Source: Hyphomicrobiales bacterium (GTDB lineage: Bacteria > Pseudomonadota > Alphaproteobacteria > Rhizobiales > Xanthobacteraceae). From it: DNA of 8,588 nucleotides. Location: assembly GCA_023266695.1 (NCBI GenBank), contig JAHFPO010000102.1, positions 1-8,588 of the forward strand, in the 5' to 3' direction. Each line of letters opens with the position of its first letter. Position 1 is the stretch's first letter. Made by a program: the position numbers and the translations under genes. Below, piece by piece: positions 1 through 6,406 of the stretch. Below the pieces are notes generated by a model. It ran no database searches. It saw only the letters and a list, made by a program, of their open reading frames with translations, and was not told the origin of the DNA.

Positions 1-1
1 G

Positions 2-172
2 GCGGTGCGGCTCACCCCTCCCATTCGCATGACCCTGGAGAAGGCGCTTGCCTATATCGACGACGACGAGCTCGTGGAGGTGACCCCCCGGTCGATCCGC
101 CTGCGCAAGAAAATTCTCGACCCCCACGAACGCAAGAAAGACGAGCGCCAGCGCGAGGCCGAGGGGGTGTGA
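2..172 (+). CDS. typA: GTPase TypA/BipA, C-terminal end (5' truncated by window)
   Basis: This is the last 56 codons of a translational GTPase of the TypA/BipA family, ending in TGA at 170-172. The visible residues include LTPPIRMTLEKALAYI, DDELVEVTPRSIRLRKK and a charged tail. These match the conserved C-terminal domain signature of TypA (the 'TP.R.TLE.A..YI..DELVEVTP..IRLRK' block). TypA is a ribosome-binding GTPase involved in 50S assembly and stress or low-temperature growth. The GTPase, EF-G-like and central domains lie outside the window. The basic end (KKILDPHERKKDERQREAEGV) is typical of the family and is probably disordered or RNA-contacting. No terminator hairpin is visible after the stop, so some read-through into the downstream acetyltransferase gene is possible. 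Confidence 0.93.
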   Translation, partial: AVRLTPPIRMTLEKALAYIDDDELVEVTPRSIRLRKKILDPHERKKDERQREAEGV

Positions 173-198
173 CATCTAAGACGCACCCCGCCGCTGAA

Positions 199-214
199 TT
201 AACCTTCCGTTAAC
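199..214 (+). promoter_or_regulatory. Putative CtrA binding site (TTAA-N7-TTAAC)
   Basis: The sequence TTAACCTTCCGTTAAC is an exact match to TTAA-N7-TTAAC, the full recognition site of the alphaproteobacterial cell-cycle regulator CtrA. It lies in the 85-bp spacer between the typA stop and the acetyltransferase start, 43 bp before the chosen ATG. It stands out as AT-rich within very GC-rich surroundings. The motif match is seen directly. That CtrA binds here, or that the organism carries CtrA, is inference. Confidence 0.5.
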
Positions 215-257
215 GAAAGTCTTGAAGCCGCAAAGCCCGTTTGCTTCGATTAGGGCC

Positions 258-767
258 ATGAGCACGGTCCTGATCGATATCCGCCGCGCGCAGCCCGAGG
301 ACGCGGTCGCCCTCGCCGAGGCCCATGACGAGGCCTGGCGGACGGCCTATTTGGGCCTCATCCCCGGTCCGGAACTGGATAAGCTGGTGGCGCGCCGCGG
401 CCCGTCCTGGTGGGACGCCGCCATCCGCCGCGGATCGCGCATCGCGCTCTTGGTCTTTGGCGAGGAAATCGCCGGCTACTCCAACTACGGCCGCAACCGC
501 GCCAAGAGCCTCGCCTATGGCGGCGAGGTCTACGAACTCTATCTGCGCCCCGAGTATCAAGGGCTCGGCTTCGGCCGCAAGCTCTTCGCCATGGCCAAGC
601 GCGATCTCGTCCAGGCCGGGCATTCCGGGCTCGTGGTATGGGCGCTTTCGGACAACGACGCCGCCGTCGGCTTCTATCGCGCGCTCGGCGGACGCGCCGT
701 CGCCCGTTCAACCGAGCGCTTCGGCGCCAAGGTGCTCGACAAGGTCGCCTTCGCCTGGCCGCGCTGA
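258..767 (+). CDS. GNAT family N-acetyltransferase
   Basis: The 169-residue protein has the length and motif order of a single-domain GNAT acetyltransferase, which transfers an acetyl group from acetyl-CoA to an amine. The acetyl-CoA pyrophosphate-binding motif A is clear: beta-4 strand VYELYLRPEY at about 91-100, then Q101-G-L-G104-F-G106 (the Q/R-x-x-G-x-G/A signature) followed by helix RKLFAMAKRDL. Motif B follows with LVVWALSDNDAAVGFYRALGG (about 125-145), including the usual Asn and FY pair. The substrate (small molecule, peptide or protein N-terminus) cannot be told. I chose ATG 258 because it begins just before the first beta strand. An in-frame TTG at 222 would add a 12-residue leader with no GNAT character. 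The gene converges on folD with 10 bp between stop codons, so neither gene has its own terminator in the gap. Confidence 0.9.
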   Translation: MSTVLIDIRRAQPEDAVALAEAHDEAWRTAYLGLIPGPELDKLVARRGPSWWDAAIRRGSRIALLVFGEEIAGYSNYGRNRAKSLAYGGEVYELYLRPEYQGLGFGRKLFAMAKRDLVQAGHSGLVVWALSDNDAAVGFYRALGGRAVARSTERFGAKVLDKVAFAWPR

Positions 768-777
768 GCGGCCTTCG

Positions 778-1662
778 TCACACGGCGGGAGCCTTCAGGC
801 CGGCGCGCGCGCAAGCGGCGCTGAGCGTGTTCACCAGCAACAAGGCGATGGTCATCGGCCCGACGCCGCCGGGCACCGGCGTGATCGCGCCCGCCACCTC
901 AACCGCCTCGGCGAAGGCGACATCGCCCACGAAACGGCCCTTGCCATCCGCCCCGGCGACGCGATTGATGCCGACGTCGATCACGGTGGCACCGGGCTTG
1001 ATCCAGCCGCCACGCACGAACTCGGGCTTCCCGATCGCGACGCACAGAAGATCGGCCCGCCGGCATGCCGCCGCGATGTCGCGCGTTTTCGAATGAGCAA
1101 TGGTGACGGTCGCGTTCTCGCCGAGCAGCAATTGCGCGAGCGGCTTGCCGACGATTCGGGAGCGCCCGAGTACGACCGCCTCGAGCCCGGCGAGCGATGC
1201 ATGCGCCTTCTTGGCGAGCGCGATACAGCCGAGCGGCGTGCACGGCACGAACGCGGGCAGGCCGCTGGCGAGCCGGCCCACGTTCAGCGGATGGAAGCCG
1301 TCCACGTCCTTGGCGGGATCGACCGCGGCGAGCGCCTCCGAGGAATCGATCCCGGCGGGCAACGGCAGCTGCACCAGGAGACCGTCGACGGTAGGATCGG
1401 CATTGAGGCGCGCGATCAGCGCGAGGAGATCCTGCTGCGAAGTATCGGCGGGAAGCCTGTGCTCGAACGAGGCCATTCCGGTCTCGAGGGTCGAGCGCGT
1501 CTTGTGCCGCACATAGCTCGCGCTCGCCGGATTCTCGCCGACCATCACCACGGCGAGGCCCGGTGGCCGCCCGAGCGCGGCCGCGATCCGCGCCGCTTCG
1601 GCGGCGACCTTGGCGCGGATTTCGCCCGCCATCGCCTTGCCGTCGAGAATGCGTGCGGTCAT
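778..1662 (-). CDS. folD: Bifunctional methylenetetrahydrofolate dehydrogenase/methenyltetrahydrofolate cyclohydrolase FolD
   Basis: FolD interconverts 5,10-methylene-THF, 5,10-methenyl-THF and 10-formyl-THF in the cytosol, using NADP+. It supplies one-carbon units for purines and formyl-methionine. The 294-residue length is normal. The active site is complete and falls at the positions known from the E. coli enzyme: Tyr50 and Lys54 in SYVRHK, Gln98 in GLLVQLPLP and Asp121 in KDVDGFHPLN. The nucleotide-binding half shows PCTPLG (140-145), VVLGRSRIVGKP (163-174) and the C-terminal PVPGGVGPMTIALLLVNT (262-279). ATG 1662 gives the canonical MTARILDGK start. An upstream in-frame extension to 1821 is only the shadow of the DUF167 gene. 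The start overlaps the upstream stop as ATGA, with a purine-rich GGGAGGGAG about 11-12 bases before it. folD is the last gene of the yggT-DUF167-folD operon. Confidence 0.97.
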   Translation of the reverse strand: MTARILDGKAMAGEIRAKVAAEAARIAAALGRPPGLAVVMVGENPASASYVRHKTRSTLETGMASFEHRLPADTSQQDLLALIARLNADPTVDGLLVQLPLPAGIDSSEALAAVDPAKDVDGFHPLNVGRLASGLPAFVPCTPLGCIALAKKAHASLAGLEAVVLGRSRIVGKPLAQLLLGENATVTIAHSKTRDIAAACRRADLLCVAIGKPEFVRGGWIKPGATVIDVGINRVAGADGKGRFVGDVAFAEAVEVAGAITPVPGGVGPMTIALLLVNTLSAACARAGLKAPAV

Positions 1663-2003
1663 CTCGTGTTCGACTCCCTCCCGCCAATCGCCGCCTCTAG
1701 CACGACGGCGAGCCTCGAAGGATCGCCGGCGAGGCGAAAGGTCTTGATCCTCCCCGTCCCGCCCCGCATCAGGCTCACCGCCGTGGGCGCGATGCCCGCC
1801 GTGCGGGCGAGCAGTCGACACAGCGCCTCGTTCGCCTCACCTTCGGCCGGCGCCGCCCGTACCCTTACCTTCAGAACCGAGCGGCCGTCGGCGAGCGTCG
1901 CCACTCCCTCGATCGCATCGCGTCCGCCTTTGGGTGTCGCGCGCACAGCCACGATGAGCCCGTCGGGCGAGGTCTTCCAGGGCGGGTTGGCGTTCTCGAC
2001 CAC
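1659..2003 (-). CDS. DUF167 (YggU) family protein
   Basis: This small basic protein of 114 residues belongs to the DUF167/YggU family. The central signature is visible: GLIVAVRATPKGGRDAI (about 15-31), then LKVRVRAAPAEGEANEALCRLLA (about 44-66) with the conserved AP..GEAN motif, then SLMRGGTGRIKTFRLAG (about 77-93), equivalent to the family's 'v.i..G..sr.K...i.G'. Its biochemical function is not established, although a structure of the E. coli homologue YggU is known. The start is GTG 2003, immediately after the yggT TGA (2006-2004) with no spacer and no evident Shine-Dalgarno sequence, so translation is probably coupled to yggT. The stop overlaps the folD ATG by 4 bases. The yggT-yggU adjacency is widely conserved in proteobacteria. 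The N-terminal residues before WK are uncertain. Confidence 0.9.
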   Translation of the reverse strand: MVENANPPWKTSPDGLIVAVRATPKGGRDAIEGVATLADGRSVLKVRVRAAPAEGEANEALCRLLARTAGIAPTAVSLMRGGTGRIKTFRLAGDPSRLAVVLEAAIGGRESNTR

Positions 2004-2282
2004 TCAGGTGAACAGCCAGAACAGCAGCCGCTCGATGAACAGGAGAAGAAGGATCAGGATCACCGGCGAGATGTCGAGCCCGCCGAGACTGGGTAAGAGG
2101 TTGCGGATCGGCCGCAGCAGCGGCTCGGTGAGCCGGTGCAGCACCTCGCCGATGGTGCGAACGACCGGATTGTAGGGGTTCACCACGTTGAAGGCGACTA
2201 GCCACGACAGCACCGCGGCCGCGATCAGGATCCAGATATAGAGCGTGATGAGGGTGTGAATGAGCCAGAGGAAAGGGTTCAT
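2004..2282 (-). CDS. YggT family integral membrane protein
   Basis: This 92-residue protein has two hydrophobic segments, at about residues 4-32 and 71-91, separated by a polar loop. The loop contains NPYNPVVRTI and LTEPLLRPIRNLLPSLGGLD, followed by ISPVILILLLL. This is the typical single-unit YggT (YlmG/CCB3-like) pattern 'l.EPllrPiRr.lP..gglDiSPiv'. The family sits in the inner membrane and has been linked to cell division, chloroplast cytochrome assembly and osmotic or ion tolerance in different organisms. No single reaction is known. ATG 2282 (MNPFLW) is chosen because GGGAG lies 6 bases upstream. An in-frame ATG at 2300 would add six polar residues ahead of the first membrane segment. 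It is the first gene of the three-gene operon ending in folD. Confidence 0.93.
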   Translation of the reverse strand: MNPFLWLIHTLITLYIWILIAAAVLSWLVAFNVVNPYNPVVRTIGEVLHRLTEPLLRPIRNLLPSLGGLDISPVILILLLLFIERLLFWLFT

Positions 2283-2381
2283 GCGGAGCTCCCGCGGCAA
2301 GGCCTGCTCATCGATGAATAGCCGCGCGCGGCGAGCGGGGGAAGAGCGTATCTAGGAATGGCTGTCCACACCGGCCCATGC

Positions 2382-2410
2382 TTGACACCTTTTCGAGGGG
2401 CGGCCTAGAT
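2382..2410 (+). promoter_or_regulatory. Sigma-70-type promoter of tRNA-Ala
   Basis: A perfect -35 hexamer TTGACA (2382-2387) is followed by a 17-bp spacer and CTAGAT (2405-2410) as the -10, with the alternative register TAGATG one base later. The tRNA 5' end lies 15 bp past the -10, so transcription would start about 8 bases before the mature end. The stretch after the -10 (GGCCGCCC) is a GC-rich discriminator of the kind associated with stringent control of stable RNA genes. Hexamers and spacing are seen directly. Activity is inferred. Confidence 0.7.
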
Positions 2411-2418
2411 GGCCGCCC
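2398..2418. repeat. Perfect 8-bp inverted repeat centred on the tRNA promoter -10 box
   Basis: GGGCGGCC (2398-2405) and GGCCGCCC (2411-2418) are exact reverse complements separated by TAGAT. The repeat is therefore centred on the -10 element of the tRNA-Ala promoter. It could be an operator, a cruciform-prone site or a by-product of the GC-rich discriminator. No regulator is identified. Confidence 0.6.
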
Positions 2419-2424
2419 TTGGCC

Positions 2425-2500
<76 letters not shown>

Positions 2501-2528
2501 AGCCCTCGTTCGATTCCGATCCCGGCAG

Positions 2529-3323
2529 TCAGGCGCCCTTGATCTTCGCGAGACGAATATATTTCTGGTACGTGTAGTCGGTGTTGTAGAGCGCCACTCT
2601 CATTCCGGTCTTTCCGTCGAGAAATCCCGCGCGCACGATGTAGGTTTGCACAAACTTCCATCCGGCGTGGAGCAGGGCCTTGGCTGTGCTCGATCGTTGG
2701 CCCTCTTCGGCGAGCTCGGCCGCGGCCGCGGCCGCGTAACGGCTCGCCTTGTCGCGGGCATCGGCGAGATCGGCGATCGCATCGTGCTCGATCGGCAGAT
2801 CGAGACGGGCAACCCTGCCCGCGACCACGACCCGTTCATGCACCTTGTTGTCGCTGAAGCGTCCGCGATCGCGGCGAAACAGGCGCAATACGTGATCGGG
2901 CCACCAGCCGCAATGGCGGACGATGCGCCCGCAGAAACGCGAGCGGCGCGGCATCTCGTAGCCGTCCGCCGCCGCGGGATCGGCGATCGCCGCGCGAATC
3001 GCCGCCGCCAGCGGCGGCTCGATCCATTCATCGGCATCGAGCGAGAGCGCCCATTCCCCGCTTGCCGCATCGAGCGCGCGGTTTTTTTGCGGCCCGTAAC
3101 CCGGCCAATCCGGCGCTTCGATCACTTTCGCGCCATGCGCACGGGCGATTTCGACCGTCTTGTCCGTGCTGCCATTGTCGACTACGACGATTTCGTCAAC
3201 GCAGGCGGCCGAACTGAGACAACGGCCGATCAGAGCCTCCTCGTTCCGGGCGATGACGATCAGGGACAGACGCGGCACGACTGCTCCGAACAACCATCCA
3301 TGCGATGATGATGCCGCGACCAT
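2529..3323 (-). CDS. Family 2 glycosyltransferase, WaaE/KdtX type (LPS core)
   Basis: This GT-A fold glycosyltransferase probably uses a UDP-sugar to extend a lipopolysaccharide core or similar glycolipid on the cytoplasmic face of the inner membrane. Residues in order: LSLIVIARNEEALIGRCL (about 19-36), VDEIVVVDNGSTDKT (42-56), WPGYGPQKNRALDAASGEW (73-91), the metal/nucleotide-binding LDADEW (95-100), GWWPDHVLRLFRR (139-151), FSDNKVHERV, and a C-terminal FLDGKTGMRVA followed by Y..QKYI. PGYGPQKN, WWPD..LRLFRR, VHE and GFLDGK.G together are typical of the WaaE (core beta-1,4-glucosyltransferase) group. Acceptor and sugar are inferred only. ATG 3323 has GGAGG 7 bases upstream. GTG 3278 has GGAG 5 bases upstream and gives the more usual start MPRLSLIVIARNEE, so the first 15 residues are uncertain. 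The gene is divergent from the WaaG-like gene. Confidence 0.9.
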   Translation of the reverse strand: MVAASSSHGWLFGAVVPRLSLIVIARNEEALIGRCLSSAACVDEIVVVDNGSTDKTVEIARAHGAKVIEAPDWPGYGPQKNRALDAASGEWALSLDADEWIEPPLAAAIRAAIADPAAADGYEMPRRSRFCGRIVRHCGWWPDHVLRLFRRDRGRFSDNKVHERVVVAGRVARLDLPIEHDAIADLADARDKASRYAAAAAAELAEEGQRSSTAKALLHAGWKFVQTYIVRAGFLDGKTGMRVALYNTDYTYQKYIRLAKIKGA

Positions 3324-3363
3324 GCCTCACCCTCCCGACCCGGTCCAGTCGAAAGTCTTGCCC

Positions 3364-4509
3364 ATGCGGATCATCTTCGTGCGTCAGCAATTCACGCCGT
3401 TCGGCGGCGGCGAGCTGATCCTCGATCGAACCATTACGGCCATGACCGCGCGCGGCGTGCGCGTGGCGCTGCTCGCGCGATCATGGACCGGCCGCGAGGA
3501 CATCGAGTTCATTCGCTGCGACCCGCCTCGGTTTCCCCGCATCTGGCGCGAGATCCGGTTCGCACACGCCGCTTGCGAGCGTCTCGGGCACGAAAGCGGT
3601 TCGATCGTTCAGGCGCACGAGCGCATCCCGTGCTGCGATGTCTTCCGTGCGGGCGACGGCGTGCATGCCGCCTATCTGGAGAATCGCGCGCGCGGAATGA
3701 CGAAACTCGCACGCCTGGCGCAATGGCTCGATCCCTATCACCGGAGCGTGCTCCGTCTCGAGCGCGCGCTGTTCCTGAATCAACGCCTTCAGGCCGTGCT
3801 CGCGAATTCCACCATGGTCGCGGACGAGATCGTCCGTCACTTTTCTTTTCCGCGCGAACGCATTCATCTCGTGTCGAACGGAATCGATCTCACGCGGTTC
3901 CACCCGGAGGCGCGCGCGGAGCACCGCGCGAAGGCCCGTAAGCGGCTCGGCGTCGACAAATCCCGCCCGGTCATCCTCTTCATCGGCTCGGGCTACAAAC
4001 GCAAGGGCCTCGCCGCGGCGATCGCCGCGCTGGCCGTGAGCCGCATCGACGCCGAACTGTGGGTGATCGGCGGCGACCGAAGGCCTAACACCTACGCGGC
4101 GCAGGCGTCGCGCGCCGGTCTTGCGCCAACACGCTTGCGCTTGATCGGGCCCGTGACCGATCCGCTGCCATACTATGCCGGGGCCGATGTGCTGATCCTG
4201 CCCGCGGTTTATGACCCGTTCCCGTCGACGGTGATCGAGGCGCTCGCCTGCGGGCTGCCAGTGGTGACCAGCACGGGCTGCGGCGCGCGCGACGCGGTGG
4301 CGCGGCTCGATCCGGGCCTCGTCCGCGATCAGCGCGATCTCGACGGCTTGGCGGAGGCGCTTCGCCGCGCGCTCGATCTTGCGGCCAAACCCGCGACCAT
4401 CGATCAAGCCCGTTCGATCGCCAGCGAATATGGAATCGATGCCATGATCGAACGAATGCTGCCGATCTACGCCGAGTTGCGAGGCTTCGATCGGACGCAG
4501 GGGCGATGA
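3364..4509 (+). CDS. Family 4 glycosyltransferase, WaaG-like (LPS core)
   Basis: This 381-residue GT-B glycosyltransferase resembles WaaG (RfaG), which adds the first outer-core glucose to heptose. The N-terminal domain has MRIIFVRQQFTPFGGGELIL with the nucleotide-sugar-binding glycine loop, then a WaaG-like stretch HERIPCCDVFRAGDGVHAAY (about 85-104). The linker contains IHLVSNGIDLTRFHP (about 167-181). The C-terminal domain has ILFIGSGYKRKGL (204-216) with the basic residues that contact the donor phosphates, and YDPFPSTVIEALACGLPVV (283-301). There the usual E-x7-E motif appears as D284-x7-E292. I chose ATG 3364 because it begins exactly at the first beta strand. Its Shine-Dalgarno sequence is weak, and in-frame ATG 3322 would overlap the divergent gene's start. 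The stop overlaps the next gene's ATG as ATGA, so the pair is translationally coupled. The exact donor and acceptor are unknown. Confidence 0.9.
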   Translation: MRIIFVRQQFTPFGGGELILDRTITAMTARGVRVALLARSWTGREDIEFIRCDPPRFPRIWREIRFAHAACERLGHESGSIVQAHERIPCCDVFRAGDGVHAAYLENRARGMTKLARLAQWLDPYHRSVLRLERALFLNQRLQAVLANSTMVADEIVRHFSFPRERIHLVSNGIDLTRFHPEARAEHRAKARKRLGVDKSRPVILFIGSGYKRKGLAAAIAALAVSRIDAELWVIGGDRRPNTYAAQASRAGLAPTRLRLIGPVTDPLPYYAGADVLILPAVYDPFPSTVIEALACGLPVVTSTGCGARDAVARLDPGLVRDQRDLDGLAEALRRALDLAAKPATIDQARSIASEYGIDAMIERMLPIYAELRGFDRTQGR

Positions 4510-5615
4510 ATCAAATGACTTTGCGGATCTTGCATACCGAGGCTTCGACCGGTTGGGGCGGACAGGAAATCCGTATTCTCGATGAATCGTCGGGTCTTCG
4601 CGCGCGCGGGCACGACGTAGAGATCGTGGCACCTGCTGGGGCGCCGATCGTCGAGGCGGCGAAGGGCCGCGGCATTCCGGTTCATCCCATTCCGATCGAC
4701 CGCCGCAGCTTGCGGTCGTTTCGTGCGCTCGCCCGCGTGCTCGCCGAATTCAGACCCGATGTCATCGTCACCCACAGCTCGACCGACAGCTGGCTGGTCG
4801 CGATCCTCACGCGGATCTTATCCGTGCGGCCCGCGATCGTGCGCCTGCGACATCTTTCCACGCCGGTCGCGCGCGGCCCGCTGAACCGCTGGCTCTATGG
4901 GCGCGTTCCCAAACGCGTGGTGACAACCGGGGAAGCGATTCGGAACTTGCTGATCGAAACGCTCGATCTCGATCCCGATATGGTTGTCTCAATTCCGACC
5001 GGAGCCGATCTCGCTCGCTTTCGTCCCGGAGACCGGGCCGCGGCGCGCGCCCGGATCGGCCTTGCCGGGGCGGCCCCGATCATCGGAATCGTCGCGACAT
5101 TGCGGAGCTGGAAAGGACATCGGTTCCTGATTTCGGCCATGACCGATCCTCGCCTCGCCGCTGCACGGCTCGTCATTGTGGGCGACGGGCCACAGGACGC
5201 GGCGCTGCGGACGCAGGTTACCGCCGCGGATCTCGATGATCGCGTCCGCTTCGCCGGACGCCAGGACGATGTCGCCCCCTGGATGCGCGCGTTCGATATT
5301 TTCGCCCTGCCATCGACGGGCAACGAAGGCGTGCCGCAGGCGCTCGCGCAGGCCATGGCGTGCGGTCTGCCGGTGGTGACGACGCCGGTCGGCTCGATCT
5401 CCGAGCTGGTGCGCGACGGCGAAACCGGCCTCCTTGTGCCGCCGGGAGATGTGGGCGCGCTTGCCGGAGCGATCGCCCATCTTCTCAATGACTCCGCCCT
5501 CGCCCAGCGGTTGGCATCGGCCGGCCACGGCCACGTGACGGCCCGATTCAGCACGACGGTAATGCTCGACGCGATGGAAGCGGTGCTGCAAAAAGCGACC
5601 GCAAACACACGCTGA
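4506..5615 (+). CDS. Family 4 glycosyltransferase
   Basis: This 369-residue GT-B glycosyltransferase is a retaining enzyme by family. The N-terminal domain begins LRILHTEASTGWGGQEIRIL (6-25), with the GWGGQE glycine loop, and continues with PDVIVTHSSTDSWL and LRHLSTPV (114-121). The linker VSIPTGADLARFRP (161-174) precedes the donor-binding domain: IGIVATLRSWKGHRFLI (193-209) with Arg200 and Lys203, VIVGDGPQ (223-230), VRFAGRQDDV and ALPSTGNEGVPQALAQAMACGLPVV (267-291), then GETGLLVPPGD. The E-x7-E position reads E274-x7-Q282, so the second acidic residue is Gln. The start overlaps the upstream WaaG-like gene by 4 bases, with GCAGGGGCG just before it. The two enzymes are therefore probably made together and act in the same glycan. 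The product is not identifiable from sequence alone. The next gene starts 5-70 bp downstream, depending on its true start. Confidence 0.9.
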   Translation: MNQMTLRILHTEASTGWGGQEIRILDESSGLRARGHDVEIVAPAGAPIVEAAKGRGIPVHPIPIDRRSLRSFRALARVLAEFRPDVIVTHSSTDSWLVAILTRILSVRPAIVRLRHLSTPVARGPLNRWLYGRVPKRVVTTGEAIRNLLIETLDLDPDMVVSIPTGADLARFRPGDRAAARARIGLAGAAPIIGIVATLRSWKGHRFLISAMTDPRLAAARLVIVGDGPQDAALRTQVTAADLDDRVRFAGRQDDVAPWMRAFDIFALPSTGNEGVPQALAQAMACGLPVVTTPVGSISELVRDGETGLLVPPGDVGALAGAIAHLLNDSALAQRLASAGHGHVTARFSTTVMLDAMEAVLQKATANTR

Positions 5616-5685
5616 TCATTTGTTTCTGCGTGGCATCTCGCGTGGCAACCGGTTATCAATCGTCGCCCGCCAACCAGGGTGCGAG

Positions 5686-6381
5686 ATGAAGGCCTATCAA
5701 CCCATCGTGTGCTCGATCGCGGAACTGGCCCGTCCGCGTTCGATCCTCGATCTGCCAAGTGGAAGCGGCTGGCTGCGTAGGGTGATCAATCGGCCGGACG
5801 TCGCCATCGATGGCATCGATCTCTATGAAGAGCCTCCAGCGGGCTACCGGAATTTCCTGTGTCGCGATCTAGAGGAAGGCGTACCCGACGAGCTTGACAG
5901 CTACGACATGATCGTGAGTTGCGAGGGTATCGAGCACATCGCCAATCCCGGCCTGTTTCTGAAATCGGCCCGCAGACATCTCAACCCGGGCGGCATGATC
6001 GTCATCACCACACCGAACACTTGGTATCCCGGCGCGAGGTGGCAATATTTCCAGCGCGGATTTTTCCCCGGTTTCCCTGCTCTCGCCGCTCGCATCGAAC
6101 CCGGAACGCACATGCACATCCTACCGTGGAGCTGGCCGCAACTTCATTTGCATCTTTCGCTCGCGGGATTCACCAACATCGAGTTGCACCCATGTCTCGA
6201 AGACGGGCGCACACGCTGGATCGAGAGGATCCTCGCTTTGCCGATGAAGGCCTATTGCCGCCGCAAGGCGCGGATTTCGCATTCCCCGAAGGAGCGCCAG
6301 TTCTGGACCATCTGTGCCGGACCGGGGGCTTTATACGCACGCCGGCTCGTGGTTTCCGGCCGCAATCCTGCTAACTCATAG
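5686..6381 (+). CDS. Class I SAM-dependent methyltransferase (Methyltransf_11/23 type)
   Basis: This is a 231-residue soluble methyltransferase. Motif I is ILDLPSGSGWL (about 20-30), a degenerate G-x-G-x-G. The acidic end of beta-2 is IDGIDLYEE (41-49). Motif II is SYDMIVSCEGIEHIANP (72-88), and motif III is HLNPGGMIVITTPN (98-111). The C-terminal part has HMHILPWSWPQLHLHLSLAGFTNIEL (142-167), a pattern common in sugar- or lipid-linked methyltransferases of this superfamily. It follows the glycosyltransferase pair in the same direction, so I infer that it methylates a sugar or intermediate of the same glycan. ATG 5686 is chosen because AGGG lies 6 bases upstream. A TTG at 5620, only 5 bases after the upstream stop, would add 22 residues and cannot be excluded. 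The gene converges on the second methyltransferase with 25 bp between stops. Confidence 0.82.
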   Translation: MKAYQPIVCSIAELARPRSILDLPSGSGWLRRVINRPDVAIDGIDLYEEPPAGYRNFLCRDLEEGVPDELDSYDMIVSCEGIEHIANPGLFLKSARRHLNPGGMIVITTPNTWYPGARWQYFQRGFFPGFPALAARIEPGTHMHILPWSWPQLHLHLSLAGFTNIELHPCLEDGRTRWIERILALPMKAYCRRKARISHSPKERQFWTICAGPGALYARRLVVSGRNPANS

Positions 6382-6406
6382 CGCGTCGCATCGGCGGAGC
6401 GCCCGA

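Noticed and set aside
325..2175. Very long plus-strand open frame (616 codons) antisense to folD, DUF167 and yggT
   Set aside because: It is a shadow frame of high-GC coding sequence. Its translation is low-complexity and rich in Arg, Pro, Ser and Ala, with no family motifs, while the opposite strand encodes three well-conserved proteins.
3481..4632. Long minus-strand frame (383 codons) antisense to the WaaG-like gene
   Set aside because: The plus strand carries a complete family 4 glycosyltransferase over the same bases. The antisense translation has no recognisable domain.
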